29,218 bases of DNA, taken from a virus. The stretch covers positions 1-29,218 of IMG/VR virus record IMGVR_UViG_3300022934_000113. One strand, written 5' to 3'. Under the pieces are notes generated by a model. The model worked only from the letters and a program-made list of their open reading frames with translations. It was not told the DNA's origin and ran no database searches. Made by a program: the position numbers and the translations under genes. Positions 20,283 to 29,218 of the stretch are shown piece by piece (within the stretch, counting starts at the first letter, position 1; every line of letters begins with the position of its first letter).

Positions 20283-21010
20283 AAAATTGCCTCCGGATTT
20301 TTTCCTTCGCAGTATTCTCCGTAAACAAAGCCGTGATTCCACTGGCTCCTGGTCTTGCGGATTTTCGCATAACTCATCATTGGGATATTAGCCAGGGTGC
20401 CAACGCACACCCCGGTTGCCCCGCCATGTCTCCGGGCCCTGGCAATGCCTGGGCGGTGGAGGTGGGCGATGCAGCACTTGCCAATAAACTCAGCATGGTC
20501 CCGGATCGCCGCCTCGTTGCACATATAGCCATGCCCGAATGAGCAGTCGCCAAACTTCCGCCAACCAGTATCAATATCATATGGCACCAGTTCGGATTTG
20601 AGCTTTTTGATTCCCCGCTCCAGGTCGTCAGCAATCTTGCCGGCCGCGTAGCTGACTAGCTCATTCCGGTGGCTCAGTAACTTCCAAACCCGGTCCTCAT
20701 GGTTACCCAGGAATACGGTGTTGGGCTCCAGGGCCTTCAGGAACTCCATGCCTTTCTGGTAGTCGTAGGCAAGATCGTCTGCAACTTCTTCGGCGGCCCT
20801 GCCCATGCCCATAAGAGCGCCCAAATCCAGAAAATCGCCCAAATGGATGGTTGCGTCCGGATTCCACCGTTCTTTGAAGCCCAGGACGGTCTCTAAGGCT
20901 TCTTTATCGGCCAGGTGGCCATGACTACACCCAACAGCAAACAGCTTCTTCCAGCCGCGTTTAATAGCCGGAGCTTGGAAGCTGCGGGTTTGGTTTGATT
21001 TGTTCTTCAT
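20237..21010 (-). CDS. Calcineurin-like metallophosphoesterase
   Basis: A 257-residue protein. Motifs of the calcineurin superfamily are clear: GDFLD at 58-62 (GDxxD), GNHED at 102-106 (GNH(E/D)), H160 in FGHGY and H183-L-H185 in AHLHRPG. The first motif, usually D-x-H, reads C28-S-H30 (AVGCSHGHL), so the metal-ligand Asp appears to be Cys. This is unusual and may change metal preference or activity. Phage members act as nucleotide or protein phosphatases, or process DNA ends; the substrate here is unknown. The gene overlaps the giant-protein 3' end by about 50 bases, so the two are co-translated. Confidence 0.8.
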   Translation of the reverse strand: MKNKSNQTRSFQAPAIKRGWKKLFAVGCSHGHLADKEALETVLGFKERWNPDATIHLGDFLDLGALMGMGRAAEEVADDLAYDYQKGMEFLKALEPNTVFLGNHEDRVWKLLSHRNELVSYAAGKIADDLERGIKKLKSELVPYDIDTGWRKFGDCSFGHGYMCNEAAIRDHAEFIGKCCIAHLHRPGIARARRHGGATGVCVGTLANIPMMSYAKIRKTRSQWNHGFVYGEYCEGKNPEAILWLVEKARNGWILPG

Positions 21011-24000
21011 ATGCCCCCCGGTTTACCGGCTTGAGGTTCAAGCCCATGATTCGCAGCAACTCCAGGCTCCTGGTCCGCTCCGGAATGCTTTGCTCCGAGA
21101 TGGTTGCCAGGCGTGGCCGGTAGCTACGTGGATCAAGGAAGATGTTAGCCTCCGGGCCTTCCAGTTTACTGAGGCCCTCGATCCGTTGTATTCGGCGTTC
21201 TAAAGAATCGCCTGGTTGGCCAGTGATCGCCATTGTGACCACTGAGCCCTGGCGCGGCATTGGCTCAATAAGCCCTTCTTTCTCCGCCCACCGGGAAAGA
21301 ACCGCACCAACATGATTTGCCCGGATGGCCTCCCAGGGCCCCGGCTTGTATTCTAAAGTTTTGCTCTCCGTCTTCTTCGGCCTGGCCGGCTCAATCAAAA
21401 CGCTCAAGTCATTAAGTTGCCGGGTGCCAGGGATAAGGGTGCTGGCCGTCTGCTCAACCAGGTAGAACCCGAGCGGCACGTTTGTCGCGTAGGGGTCAAA
21501 GGCCGGGGCTTTCTTCTGGCTCCCTGGCTCGCTATTGATCTCAGCCCAAATCTTGGTCGGCACTTTCACGCCGGCACCTACGCTAAAGAAGTCCTTACTC
21601 AAGTCAGCCGTGTTGCGGATGTAGGTCTTGGCACCTTCCCAGGCTCCATGCTTCTTGGCATCGTTCTCAGCCAGGATAAGGTTGCCACCCATGGCAAGGC
21701 TTGGATAGTTGCGAACCCGCAACCAAAAGTCATCCTCCCGCTCGGTGCCCAGGCCCAATTTCCTGGCGTACCAGGATATATTCACCCGGGCTGTTGTGAT
21801 CATCTCCCGGTCAATCTGTTTCGTCCTGGGCTCGCCGGTTACCGGGTCAGTATATTTGACGTAGTTCGTTCCAATCCGTTCCCGAGCTTCATCTTCTTCA
21901 TCATCATCATCCCGCAGGAGCATATCCAGAATCAGCCCCTTGCCGCCTAGCCCAAACATGGCGAACGCCATGAGCTTGCCGAATGCATCAGCACGTTTCT
22001 CTGCCGGCACCTTGCCGATAACATCCTTAACCGCGGCGGCCTTGGTAATTTGCTTGGCTAGGAAGTGATAGCCGAACCTCGGGAACGGCATGATCACCGC
22101 AGTGTACGGTGTGGCCGCGAACCATTGCAGCCAGGCCGGTGAATCCGCGTAGTTCAAGAACTCCAGGTTGGCCGCGTCCGCAGCCTTAACCATCAAGTCC
22201 CTGGGCGGGTTCTTCATAAAACGGTCCACAAAGTCCCGCATCGCCTGGTCCTTCAGCCCTTGATCCTTGGCAGCCTGGACCGCGTGAGCTTTCAGGAATG
22301 CGTAGGTCATGCGCTGCTTGGCTCGCACGTCGATGTTGCCGTACTGAAGTAGCTGCAAGGCCGCGGCGCCAAGCTCGCCCTCCCGTAGGTACTGGCTGGC
22401 ACTCACCTCATACTTAACATCCAAATCCTGGAGGCTCACCGACGAGGCAAACACTTCTTCCGGGATGGCCTCTTCCACAACCTGGTCGTAATGCGTTTCA
22501 ATGCCGGCCATCTTCCGGAGGCTTGGGAAGCGGTGCATGAAGTTGCCAACGAACAACTCCCTGGCCATCCGCAGAGAAACCTCGCCCTCGCTCGGATTAA
22601 CCGGCAGTAGAGTGATGCCCTTCAAAAGCTCCTGGAACGCGGCTTCCATAGTGAACAGATCGTTGGTGGCCGCGTTGACTACCATGGTGCCAGGGTGCGC
22701 CAGGAGTAGGCCCTTGCTGTTCCGGATCAACCAGGCACCCATGTTGTAGAGCCGGTTGTTAAATTGAATCCGGATATATTGCTGCATGAGAACCTCGACG
22801 GCCTCGCGCCTGATCTTTAACTGGCGGCCCCGCTTGGCGTAAAGTTCGCCCAGGAACTTTTTATAGAAGTCGGTGCCTTCAGTGGTTTCATCTTCAATAA
22901 ACTGGCGGAATTTCTTAACCCGCTGGATCAAGTCATTCATCCCGGTATCCAACATGACCCAGCCTTCGGGTAGGTTAGTGGGGCTTTCGCCTTCCGCCAG
23001 GGGCTTGGCCGCATACTTCAGGACCGCGTCTCGGAATCGTTGACGATGCTTCTCCTGGAGCATTTGGAATGCCCTAATTGAATGGCCGCTGAACAGGTCC
23101 TGGACGTTGCCAGACTCCCGGCCTTTACCCGTCTTGTACTTCCGGCCCGGCGATCTGCTGCCGGCACCTGGATTGAACAAGCCAAGGATGCCCCCGATAA
23201 GTGACCTGGTTGCTACTACGTCCGGCGTATAGCCGGCCACCGCCTGGAACCCGTCATCCGATTCAGCCATCATCTCCTCAATGCTGAACCTGTTGAACGC
23301 CGGTATCTCCACCCCGTTGACCACGTTCCTGGTCCCCCGTAACGCCGGGTCGATATACATATCAACCGCCCAAATCAAATCCGAGTATTCGCGTTTGAAG
23401 TGATTGTAAATTTCCGCCTGGCGATCCGCGGTCATGGTCCGCAGTAGCTGGTAGCCTGACCGGCCGTCCGGCGTGGAGATGAACGCGCCAACAACAAGCT
23501 CGTCATTCTCCTTGGTGAGATTGTTCATCACCAGAATCTTGTCGCCAATCTGGTGTTTGCCCTGGCGGAAATCCTTCTCAGACATCAGCCCGGCCCGCAT
23601 CTCAAAATCAGCGAAGATAAAGTTGCCCTGGTTGTCCCGGTTGGTGGCGTTCAGGTGAGCAGCCAGGGGCAAGCTGATGCCCATGAAGTCTCTTAGCCGG
23701 CTGGCCCACTTGCCAACCTGCATCCATTGGGGAAGCTTCATCCCTGGCTGAGACTTATAAGCCGCGTCAGTGAGTTGCCTGGTTAGCTCGGCCTGGGACT
23801 TACGCACGGCCGCAGCCGCGTAGGCCTCCTCGATCTGGAGCACGCCCTTTTCCTGGCCTACTTTAGACCCGGCAAAATAAATGAGCTTTTGAGACGCCCG
23901 GGCCAGGTGGCGTTTCTGGAAGTCGGAAATATAACTGGACCCGTATGCCGGTGCCACTTCCGGGTCCGGTGAGCGGTAAGCCCCGGCGGCCTCGATGTTA

Positions 24001-27000
24001 TTGATCCGGGCCTGGGATTCCGGCGTTACCTGGACTGAGTATTGTCCTCGGAGGGATCGAAAGGCGGAGGAAAGACGGTCAGACTGTCTAGAATTAAGTC
24101 TTGCACCGTGGGTTGCGATGACTTGGTCATGCGCGTCTTGATCGTATCCTTCGCTTTCTGTCCAGGACTGCTTGAGTGTGCTGATTTTTGTCCCAAGTGG
24201 GAGAACTCGTTTGCCTTCATACGTCTTCTTTGATGCTCCGTCTTTAAGTTCGTTAATGTAGCCCTCATAAGCCTCGGCAGGAAGTAAAAACCAATGTCCC
24301 GTGCTGTCCTGGATCATTCGCTCAGTGCCGCCAGGAGCACTAATGTACCAAATACCTCGGTCCCATCTATTGTAACGCCCCTCTCGCACCCCGATGTAAT
24401 TCATCGGCTGCCTCGCGCCTGTTAACTTTTTAATAATATACTCAACCGTGCCGTGATCCACTTCCTGGAGAGAACTTGCAACCCAGCTATCCCAGTGGAA
24501 CCCGCCCATGTTAAACGTCTTGCCCCGGCCCAGCTTTTCATATGCAGCCTTTACGCTTTTCTCCAGGCCGCTTTCCAGGGCTTCATATATTGCCAGGCCC
24601 CGGAGGCCATCTACCATGGGTGCCAGGCCGGTATATTCCGCCGGCGTATACACGTTAGAACTTCCGCCAAACTCATCCTTCCTGGCTTCGGCATCCCATA
24701 AATGCCTGACCTGAACCCGGTCCAAGATGAACACATCAGTGTTTCCAGTTACCAAGAGAGTAAACGAAATTACCTTGAGCCCTACGCCGATTCCTTTGCC
24801 GGAGCCATAAGCAACCGCAACCATCTTGCGCCTCTTTTGCCGGCCAGTGAGTTTCTTATTCGACATGATGTCATGCCAGGCTGCGAGCCGGGTCTTGCCG
24901 GCATACTCAGGAGTAACAGGGTCATCTTTCTTGATCTTCTGACCCATGATTGTCAGGAAATTGCGGCCAAAACTATTCAGGTTATCAAGTGCCGCACGCC
25001 CTGGGGTCTTCTCAGGCAGCGCCTCTTGAACCCATTTCAAATATTTATCTAATTCCTTTTTATTAAATTTGCCTTTGGCCGCCTTATCAATCCACTTGTG
25101 TGCCCCTTCATTGACCGCTTGCATAAATGCAGTCTCTTGCGGGAACACTGCTTTTTGCCTGGAAAGAATTGACCAGAGAAAAAACATTGCAGTGTCAGCC
25201 GGGGTCGCCTTGCCTGACTCGTACGCCTTCTTAATAAGTTGGCCGTTCTTAGCCCCGGACAATCTGTTTTCAATCTGGGATTTTGACATCCCTCCTAAGA
25301 TATCAGCCGGGTCTTGTCTGCCGCTGGCATAATCAATGGCCTTGTAAGGAGGCTTTACAACCCAATCAGCACCACTTACATGAGCGTAAAAGTTTCTCCA
25401 GGTAGATTCATCCTCAAGCGGATTTGGGAATTTCTTAAACAGGTCATCTAGCTTATTTATGTTTTCATTGATTTTGCCTGGCACTGGCGAATCAACTATG
25501 GATTCTTTTGTGATAGGATCAATCCGCTCCATTACCGGAGTAATGGCTTTTTGAACCGAATACCTGGCAATCGGCCCGGCCATCCTGGGACTGACCTCCA
25601 GGGCGTTGAAAATAATCGGCTTGCCGTACCTGCCTCCAAACCGTTGGTCCTTAGTGAAGAAATCCCCAACGGTTTGCCCTTCATCGCGTGTATAAAGAGC
25701 AAAATAATCCGGGTGATTGAGCGAAAGCAGGTCATTGGCTTCGATGATCTCGGTGAGAACATCAATATCCATATCGTTGTTTTCGTTACGCATCACCGTA
25801 TCGTAAGCGCCGGCGACATCACCATCTCCCTGGTTATCCACAACCCATTTCCACATTCCGGCCTCTGGGTCTGCTTGATGCAAGGCAATCGCCAGGTCAT
25901 GGAAGTGCTCTGAGTTGGCGTCAATGATGTGGTAGAACTCATCAGCCTTTCGGGGGCCAGAGAAGTAGCTGATTATGTCATCGTTTGATGGCAAGTGCCT
26001 CCCACCCAAAGCCTCCCGCTTAACGATCTTAGTGCCATACTGCTTAGCCATCCGCTTGGCTTCATTCAGAGTCCCAAAAACCATCCGGTCATACATGGTC
26101 TTTCGGTTTTTGGGTGGCTCATTCCTGTTTTGGGGCATGAAGTCTTCAGACCGCACAACCCGAACCGCGCCAGGCTCCTGGCCTGGATGGTACGAGTGGC
26201 CCTCAACCATAGCCACCTGGGTCCAGTGGCTTGGGAATGCTACATATTTCTTGCCCTGAAGCGCGGCAGCCTGGACAACCGCCCGGAAGTTCAACTCATT
26301 CCAGTTATCTACATGAGAAACTTTGTTTGGAAGATATTCTGGGCTAAATATTTCATATAATCTTTCTTCGCGCCATGCTTCTATAGCCTCTTCCGCAGAA
26401 CGATAATCCATGTAATTGACGCCGTGATCATCCCCTGGTGCATCAAATCTATATATTTTCTTTAAAACGTAAGAGTCTTTTTTGCCCTCAGCCCCTTCCA
26501 TTGTTTTTTTAACTCTTACCTCTCCTCTAATGAACACTGGGGTTTCATCAGCCAGTAATTCTTCTGACGCATATAGCTCGACTCTGTAATTAAACCTTTC
26601 TAGCTCTACCTGCTCGGGGCTATACCCAACACTGTGCTCCTCGGCAGCCTCGTATTGCTTAACTAGCCGGTCAAATTCTTGTTGCGCCTCTTTTAATCCG
26701 TACCCTTCAGGATCAGGCTGCTTTATCCATTTTGTGTTTTTCCATTTTTCAATGCTATTACTCTCTTTATATCCCTGTCTGAACCCTGTCTGGTGAAGGT
26801 CAGATTGGGATTCAATTAGATCAAGCTGCTCCTCGTTGTAATTAAACCGAGCATGAGCAACGGTGTCTTTTTTTAATTTATGCGGCTGCTCAAAATCGGT
26901 GCCTGGCGTTTGCCAGGTAAGCATTCCGTAACCAAGTTCCGGGTTATCCTGGGCCCCCGGCAGGTTGGTATCCCGGTACTGTTGACTGCCAATCTCTTCA

Positions 27001-29218
27001 AGCAACGAGCCTATAAATTTAACTTCTTCCTGATTCTTTGCCTCGCCGTAGTAAAGCTCTCTAAGCTCCGGCGAGTTCCGTAAATTAGCCTGTGCCTCTC
27101 TAAGTATTCTTATTAGCCCTTTTTCATCAGTCGGCAACATTTCGGCCATTTCCTTAACCGAATGCTTTTTGCCGTCTTGGCCAAGGCCGAGGTAGAGAGC
27201 CATAACTTTATTGTAATTAAACGGCATATCTTCCACGGCTTTAGTCACAGCCCCGGCCGGCGCATTAGCGAGTAAATAGTCATCAATTAGCTTGTCTCGG
27301 ACCTCATGTATTTCATAGATGCTCATTCCCTCATACTTAGTCCCCATCAGGGCCCACTCACCTGTTAACGAGAAATTAATCTCGGGCACCGGCATGGACT
27401 CAACCATTTCAAGAACCTCCTCCTTGGTAAGTTCTTGCCCAGGCGGAAACAAAGTATCAATGCCAAGCTCTTCAAGCTCCTCCTTGGCAAACGCCCTTTC
27501 CCCTGCCGGGAAATTTTCCGGCATCCGGTACACTTTAGGAGTGCCCTCGCTGAGTTTCTTTAGCCGGCCCATCCACTTGCTGAAGGTGGCTTTCTTGAGT
27601 GGCATTTCCCTGATAGCTTCAGCCACCCTGGAATACATCTGACCGAACTGAGACTGAGCCGGGATATTGGCCACAGGCTGTTGGCTTTGAACGGAGAAAC
27701 TGCCAGACCATTCTTGATCTTCTACAACCCGGTAATCTTCGGCATTATAATCTTCCATTCCCCCTTCTTGGGCGTCCTGGATTAAGTCATCGATTTCCCC
27801 TTGAGCCTCATCGCGGGTTTTGAACCGCTGCGGCACTCCGTCCACCTGCCAGGGCGCATCAACCCAGGTCGGATTCCCGGAATCATCCAGCATCCGTTGT
27901 TGAACTTTAAAGCCTCCCTGGACTGAATACACCGGATACCTGGCCGGATGGGTGTAATATTTATCGCCCGGCTTTTTGGTCTCATGGAAATCAGCAATGA
28001 TATGAGCCACCTCATCCAGCATTGTGTGGCGGCCCTCAATCTTTTTAAGGGTACGCTCGGCCTTTAGAATATGTTCTGGCTTGTAGCCGGAAGGAGGCGG
28101 CAGCGGATTCGCATAGCCTGGGCCAGTTGGTGTTGGCGGCAAATCTATCGGGAAATTTGAGGCCATCAGCCCTCTAATAGATTTTGCCGTGCGATCCCTT
28201 AGCTTGGCCCCTGGCGTCATCCATCCCTTGATCTCAGTGGCTTCACCTAAATCAATTTGGGCAAGCTGCATCATAAAGGCCGGGTTGGATGCAGCCTCTG
28301 CCAAGAACTCACTTATGTTTTGAAAGCCGTAATATCGCTTGCCAATTTCTTCCGTCACTATCCTGGTATTAGCCAGGCCTTTCTTGCGCTTTCTTTCAGT
28401 ATGATTAAAGCGGAATATCTCAGTGTGATGATTGGCTTTTTCAAATCCTTTTAGTGCTCCCTCTTCGCCTTTTTGCTGGAGATGCTTTACCGCATTTTCC
28501 GTCAGGTAGAAGCTACCCATGTCAAAAAAATAATCACCGCGGCCAAGCCCGGCCTTGGTTGCAATTTTACGAAACAGATCGTGCCTTTTTTTCACCAAGT
28601 CATACGCACCAGGCTTGCCGGGGTTGGAAATCACCATCCGGTGATGCGCGTCATCTTCTCTCTTTATAACGGAAATGGTCGGAGTGTTTTTTAATTCATG
28701 GCCAACTAATTCCATTGGACCCATCTTGTCCACAGCTTCAATGTAGGCATCTATAATTCTGGCAACTAATAAATCCTTGCCTGACGGGGTAATCTTTTCT
28801 TTTGAACCATCCTTGTTAACGCGCACGCCGCTAACAATTTGATCACGCAACCCCTTTAGTCTCTTGATGTAGTTTGTCCCGGTCCTACGGGCCGAGACCA
28901 AGCCCTTTCTTAGATTACTAATATACTGGTCTAAAACCCTGGATGATGCCGCATGGACAAGCTCATGCATTAAAACCAAATCTTTATCACCTCTTTTAAA
29001 TAAAAGTACCTCATCTTGAGTTGGGTAGTATCCGCCTAAAAATTTTTCTGATCTATCAACAGCCTGGACCTTTGTGCGCTTATCAACAGGCTGACCCTCA
29101 AATATCTTCTGAAGCGTTTTTGCTGCCTCCTTAACTTCAGGCACATCAGTGGAGTCTATCAGGGTTTGCAGGGCTCCCTGGGGATCATCCGGAACCGAGA
29201 GATTTTCTTTGGCCCCTG
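20961..29218 (-). CDS. Giant polyvalent protein, probable ejected internal virion protein (5' end outside window)
   Basis: The frame is open to the right edge, so the protein exceeds 2,750 residues. The GTG at 29142-29144 is only an internal candidate start. Numbered from it, a zinc metallopeptidase motif HELVH is at 60-64 (LVLMHELVHAASSR), with a likely third ligand in NISEFLAEAASNPAF (277-290). Residues about 735-805 carry a pattern (YGMLTWQTPG, then ESQSDLHQTGFRQGY) seen in 'large polyvalent protein-associated' domains of phage mega-proteins. A hydrophobic, Gly-rich part lies near 1440-1475, and the C-terminal ~700 residues are helical with an acidic DDDDEEDE patch near 2413. Such proteins are known or proposed to be packed in virions and injected; that role here is inference. 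Confidence 0.78.
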   Translation of the reverse strand, partial: GAKENLSVPDDPQGALQTLIDSTDVPEVKEAAKTLQKIFEGQPVDKRTKVQAVDRSEKFLGGYYPTQDEVLLFKRGDKDLVLMHELVHAASSRVLDQYISNLRKGLVSARRTGTNYIKRLKGLRDQIVSGVRVNKDGSKEKITPSGKDLLVARIIDAYIEAVDKMGPMELVGHELKNTPTISVIKREDDAHHRMVISNPGKPGAYDLVKKRHDLFRKIATKAGLGRGDYFFDMGSFYLTENAVKHLQQKGEEGALKGFEKANHHTEIFRFNHTERKRKKGLANTRIVTEEIGKRYYGFQNISEFLAEAASNPAFMMQLAQIDLGEATEIKGWMTPGAKLRDRTAKSIRGLMASNFPIDLPPTPTGPGYANPLPPPSGYKPEHILKAERTLKKIEGRHTMLDEVAHIIADFHETKKPGDKYYTHPARYPVYSVQGGFKVQQRMLDDSGNPTWVDAPWQVDGVPQRFKTRDEAQGEIDDLIQDAQEGGMEDYNAEDYRVVEDQEWSGSFSVQSQQPVANIPAQSQFGQMYSRVAEAIREMPLKKATFSKWMGRLKKLSEGTPKVYRMPENFPAGERAFAKEELEELGIDTLFPPGQELTKEEVLEMVESMPVPEINFSLTGEWALMGTKYEGMSIYEIHEVRDKLIDDYLLANAPAGAVTKAVEDMPFNYNKVMALYLGLGQDGKKHSVKEMAEMLPTDEKGLIRILREAQANLRNSPELRELYYGEAKNQEEVKFIGSLLEEIGSQQYRDTNLPGAQDNPELGYGMLTWQTPGTDFEQPHKLKKDTVAHARFNYNEEQLDLIESQSDLHQTGFRQGYKESNSIEKWKNTKWIKQPDPEGYGLKEAQQEFDRLVKQYEAAEEHSVGYSPEQVELERFNYRVELYASEELLADETPVFIRGEVRVKKTMEGAEGKKDSYVLKKIYRFDAPGDDHGVNYMDYRSAEEAIEAWREERLYEIFSPEYLPNKVSHVDNWNELNFRAVVQAAALQGKKYVAFPSHWTQVAMVEGHSYHPGQEPGAVRVVRSEDFMPQNRNEPPKNRKTMYDRMVFGTLNEAKRMAKQYGTKIVKREALGGRHLPSNDDIISYFSGPRKADEFYHIIDANSEHFHDLAIALHQADPEAGMWKWVVDNQGDGDVAGAYDTVMRNENNDMDIDVLTEIIEANDLLSLNHPDYFALYTRDEGQTVGDFFTKDQRFGGRYGKPIIFNALEVSPRMAGPIARYSVQKAITPVMERIDPITKESIVDSPVPGKINENINKLDDLFKKFPNPLEDESTWRNFYAHVSGADWVVKPPYKAIDYASGRQDPADILGGMSKSQIENRLSGAKNGQLIKKAYESGKATPADTAMFFLWSILSRQKAVFPQETAFMQAVNEGAHKWIDKAAKGKFNKKELDKYLKWVQEALPEKTPGRAALDNLNSFGRNFLTIMGQKIKKDDPVTPEYAGKTRLAAWHDIMSNKKLTGRQKRRKMVAVAYGSGKGIGVGLKVISFTLLVTGNTDVFILDRVQVRHLWDAEARKDEFGGSSNVYTPAEYTGLAPMVDGLRGLAIYEALESGLEKSVKAAYEKLGRGKTFNMGGFHWDSWVASSLQEVDHGTVEYIIKKLTGARQPMNYIGVREGRYNRWDRGIWYISAPGGTERMIQDSTGHWFLLPAEAYEGYINELKDGASKKTYEGKRVLPLGTKISTLKQSWTESEGYDQDAHDQVIATHGARLNSRQSDRLSSAFRSLRGQYSVQVTPESQARINNIEAAGAYRSPDPEVAPAYGSSYISDFQKRHLARASQKLIYFAGSKVGQEKGVLQIEEAYAAAAVRKSQAELTRQLTDAAYKSQPGMKLPQWMQVGKWASRLRDFMGISLPLAAHLNATNRDNQGNFIFADFEMRAGLMSEKDFRQGKHQIGDKILVMNNLTKENDELVVGAFISTPDGRSGYQLLRTMTADRQAEIYNHFKREYSDLIWAVDMYIDPALRGTRNVVNGVEIPAFNRFSIEEMMAESDDGFQAVAGYTPDVVATRSLIGGILGLFNPGAGSRSPGRKYKTGKGRESGNVQDLFSGHSIRAFQMLQEKHRQRFRDAVLKYAAKPLAEGESPTNLPEGWVMLDTGMNDLIQRVKKFRQFIEDETTEGTDFYKKFLGELYAKRGRQLKIRREAVEVLMQQYIRIQFNNRLYNMGAWLIRNSKGLLLAHPGTMVVNAATNDLFTMEAAFQELLKGITLLPVNPSEGEVSLRMARELFVGNFMHRFPSLRKMAGIETHYDQVVEEAIPEEVFASSVSLQDLDVKYEVSASQYLREGELGAAALQLLQYGNIDVRAKQRMTYAFLKAHAVQAAKDQGLKDQAMRDFVDRFMKNPPRDLMVKAADAANLEFLNYADSPAWLQWFAATPYTAVIMPFPRFGYHFLAKQITKAAAVKDVIGKVPAEKRADAFGKLMAFAMFGLGGKGLILDMLLRDDDDEEDEARERIGTNYVKYTDPVTGEPRTKQIDREMITTARVNISWYARKLGLGTEREDDFWLRVRNYPSLAMGGNLILAENDAKKHGAWEGAKTYIRNTADLSKDFFSVGAGVKVPTKIWAEINSEPGSQKKAPAFDPYATNVPLGFYLVEQTASTLIPGTRQLNDLSVLIEPARPKKTESKTLEYKPGPWEAIRANHVGAVLSRWAEKEGLIEPMPRQGSVVTMAITGQPGDSLERRIQRIEGLSKLEGPEANIFLDPRSYRPRLATISEQSIPERTRSLELLRIMGLNLKPVNRGAYEEQIKPNPQLPSSGY

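Noticed and set aside
24026-24268. An 80-residue minus-strand frame
   Set aside because: It is an alternate frame of the giant gene, with no ribosome site and basic low-complexity composition.
25834-25842. A perfect DnaA box (TTATCCACA)
   Set aside because: A single copy inside the giant coding sequence, far from the iterons; expected by chance in a window this long.

Overview
The window looks like about 29 kb of a temperate tailed phage or prophage. It holds a head-and-packaging module, a lambda-like replication module, a divergent regulatory region, a tyrosine integrase next to a tRNA-derived attachment site, and a giant 'polyvalent' virion protein. No host chromosomal gene is recognisable. 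A podovirus-like particle is likely (capsid, portal and one very large probable internal protein; no tape measure or tail sheath), but this is inferred. The host is not certain: base composition is moderately GC-rich, ribosome-binding sites are often weak, and the attachment site derives from a tRNA-Met(CAT). A Gram-negative marine or freshwater bacterium would fit; I cannot name a phylum.

Region by region. (1) 1-9853, read leftwards: TerL, a small helix-turn-helix protein, portal, a small protein, scaffold, SU10-like major capsid, two head/neck proteins, then two fibre-type proteins, the last cut by the window edge. (2) 10010-11426, leftwards: five small overlapping genes of the kind found between phage early and late blocks, including a MazG-like protein. 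(3) 11656-16223, leftwards: early/replication operon with a ribbon-helix-helix repressor, a membrane micropeptide, an excisionase-like HTH, a PD-(D/E)XK nuclease, an SSB-like protein, a winged helix, a RecB-type exonuclease, a stand-alone DnaA domain IV protein, a 26-residue membrane micropeptide and an O-like initiator. Four 22-bp iterons and an 11-bp T-rich tandem repeat inside the initiator gene form a likely origin. (4) 16333-19274, rightwards: a second ribbon-helix-helix protein, four small accessory proteins and the integrase. (5) 19331-20003: a convergent terminator, a membrane micropeptide, a small HExxH protein and the attachment site. (6) 20004-29218, leftwards: winged helix, metallophosphoesterase and a giant protein of more than 2,750 residues that runs off the right edge.

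How it works together (inference). The two divergent ribbon-helix-helix genes, with a perfect dyad over the leftward promoter, form the probable lysis/lysogeny switch. Leftward early transcription makes the replication and recombination proteins. A later promoter in the 11.4-11.7 kb gap could drive the packaging and head genes, with a hairpin before terL and a terminator before the scaffold tuning relative levels. Many gene junctions are ATGA or TAATG overlaps, so the leftward block is probably translationally coupled. No DNA polymerase, holin, endolysin or tail-tube gene is recognised here; they may lie outside the window.
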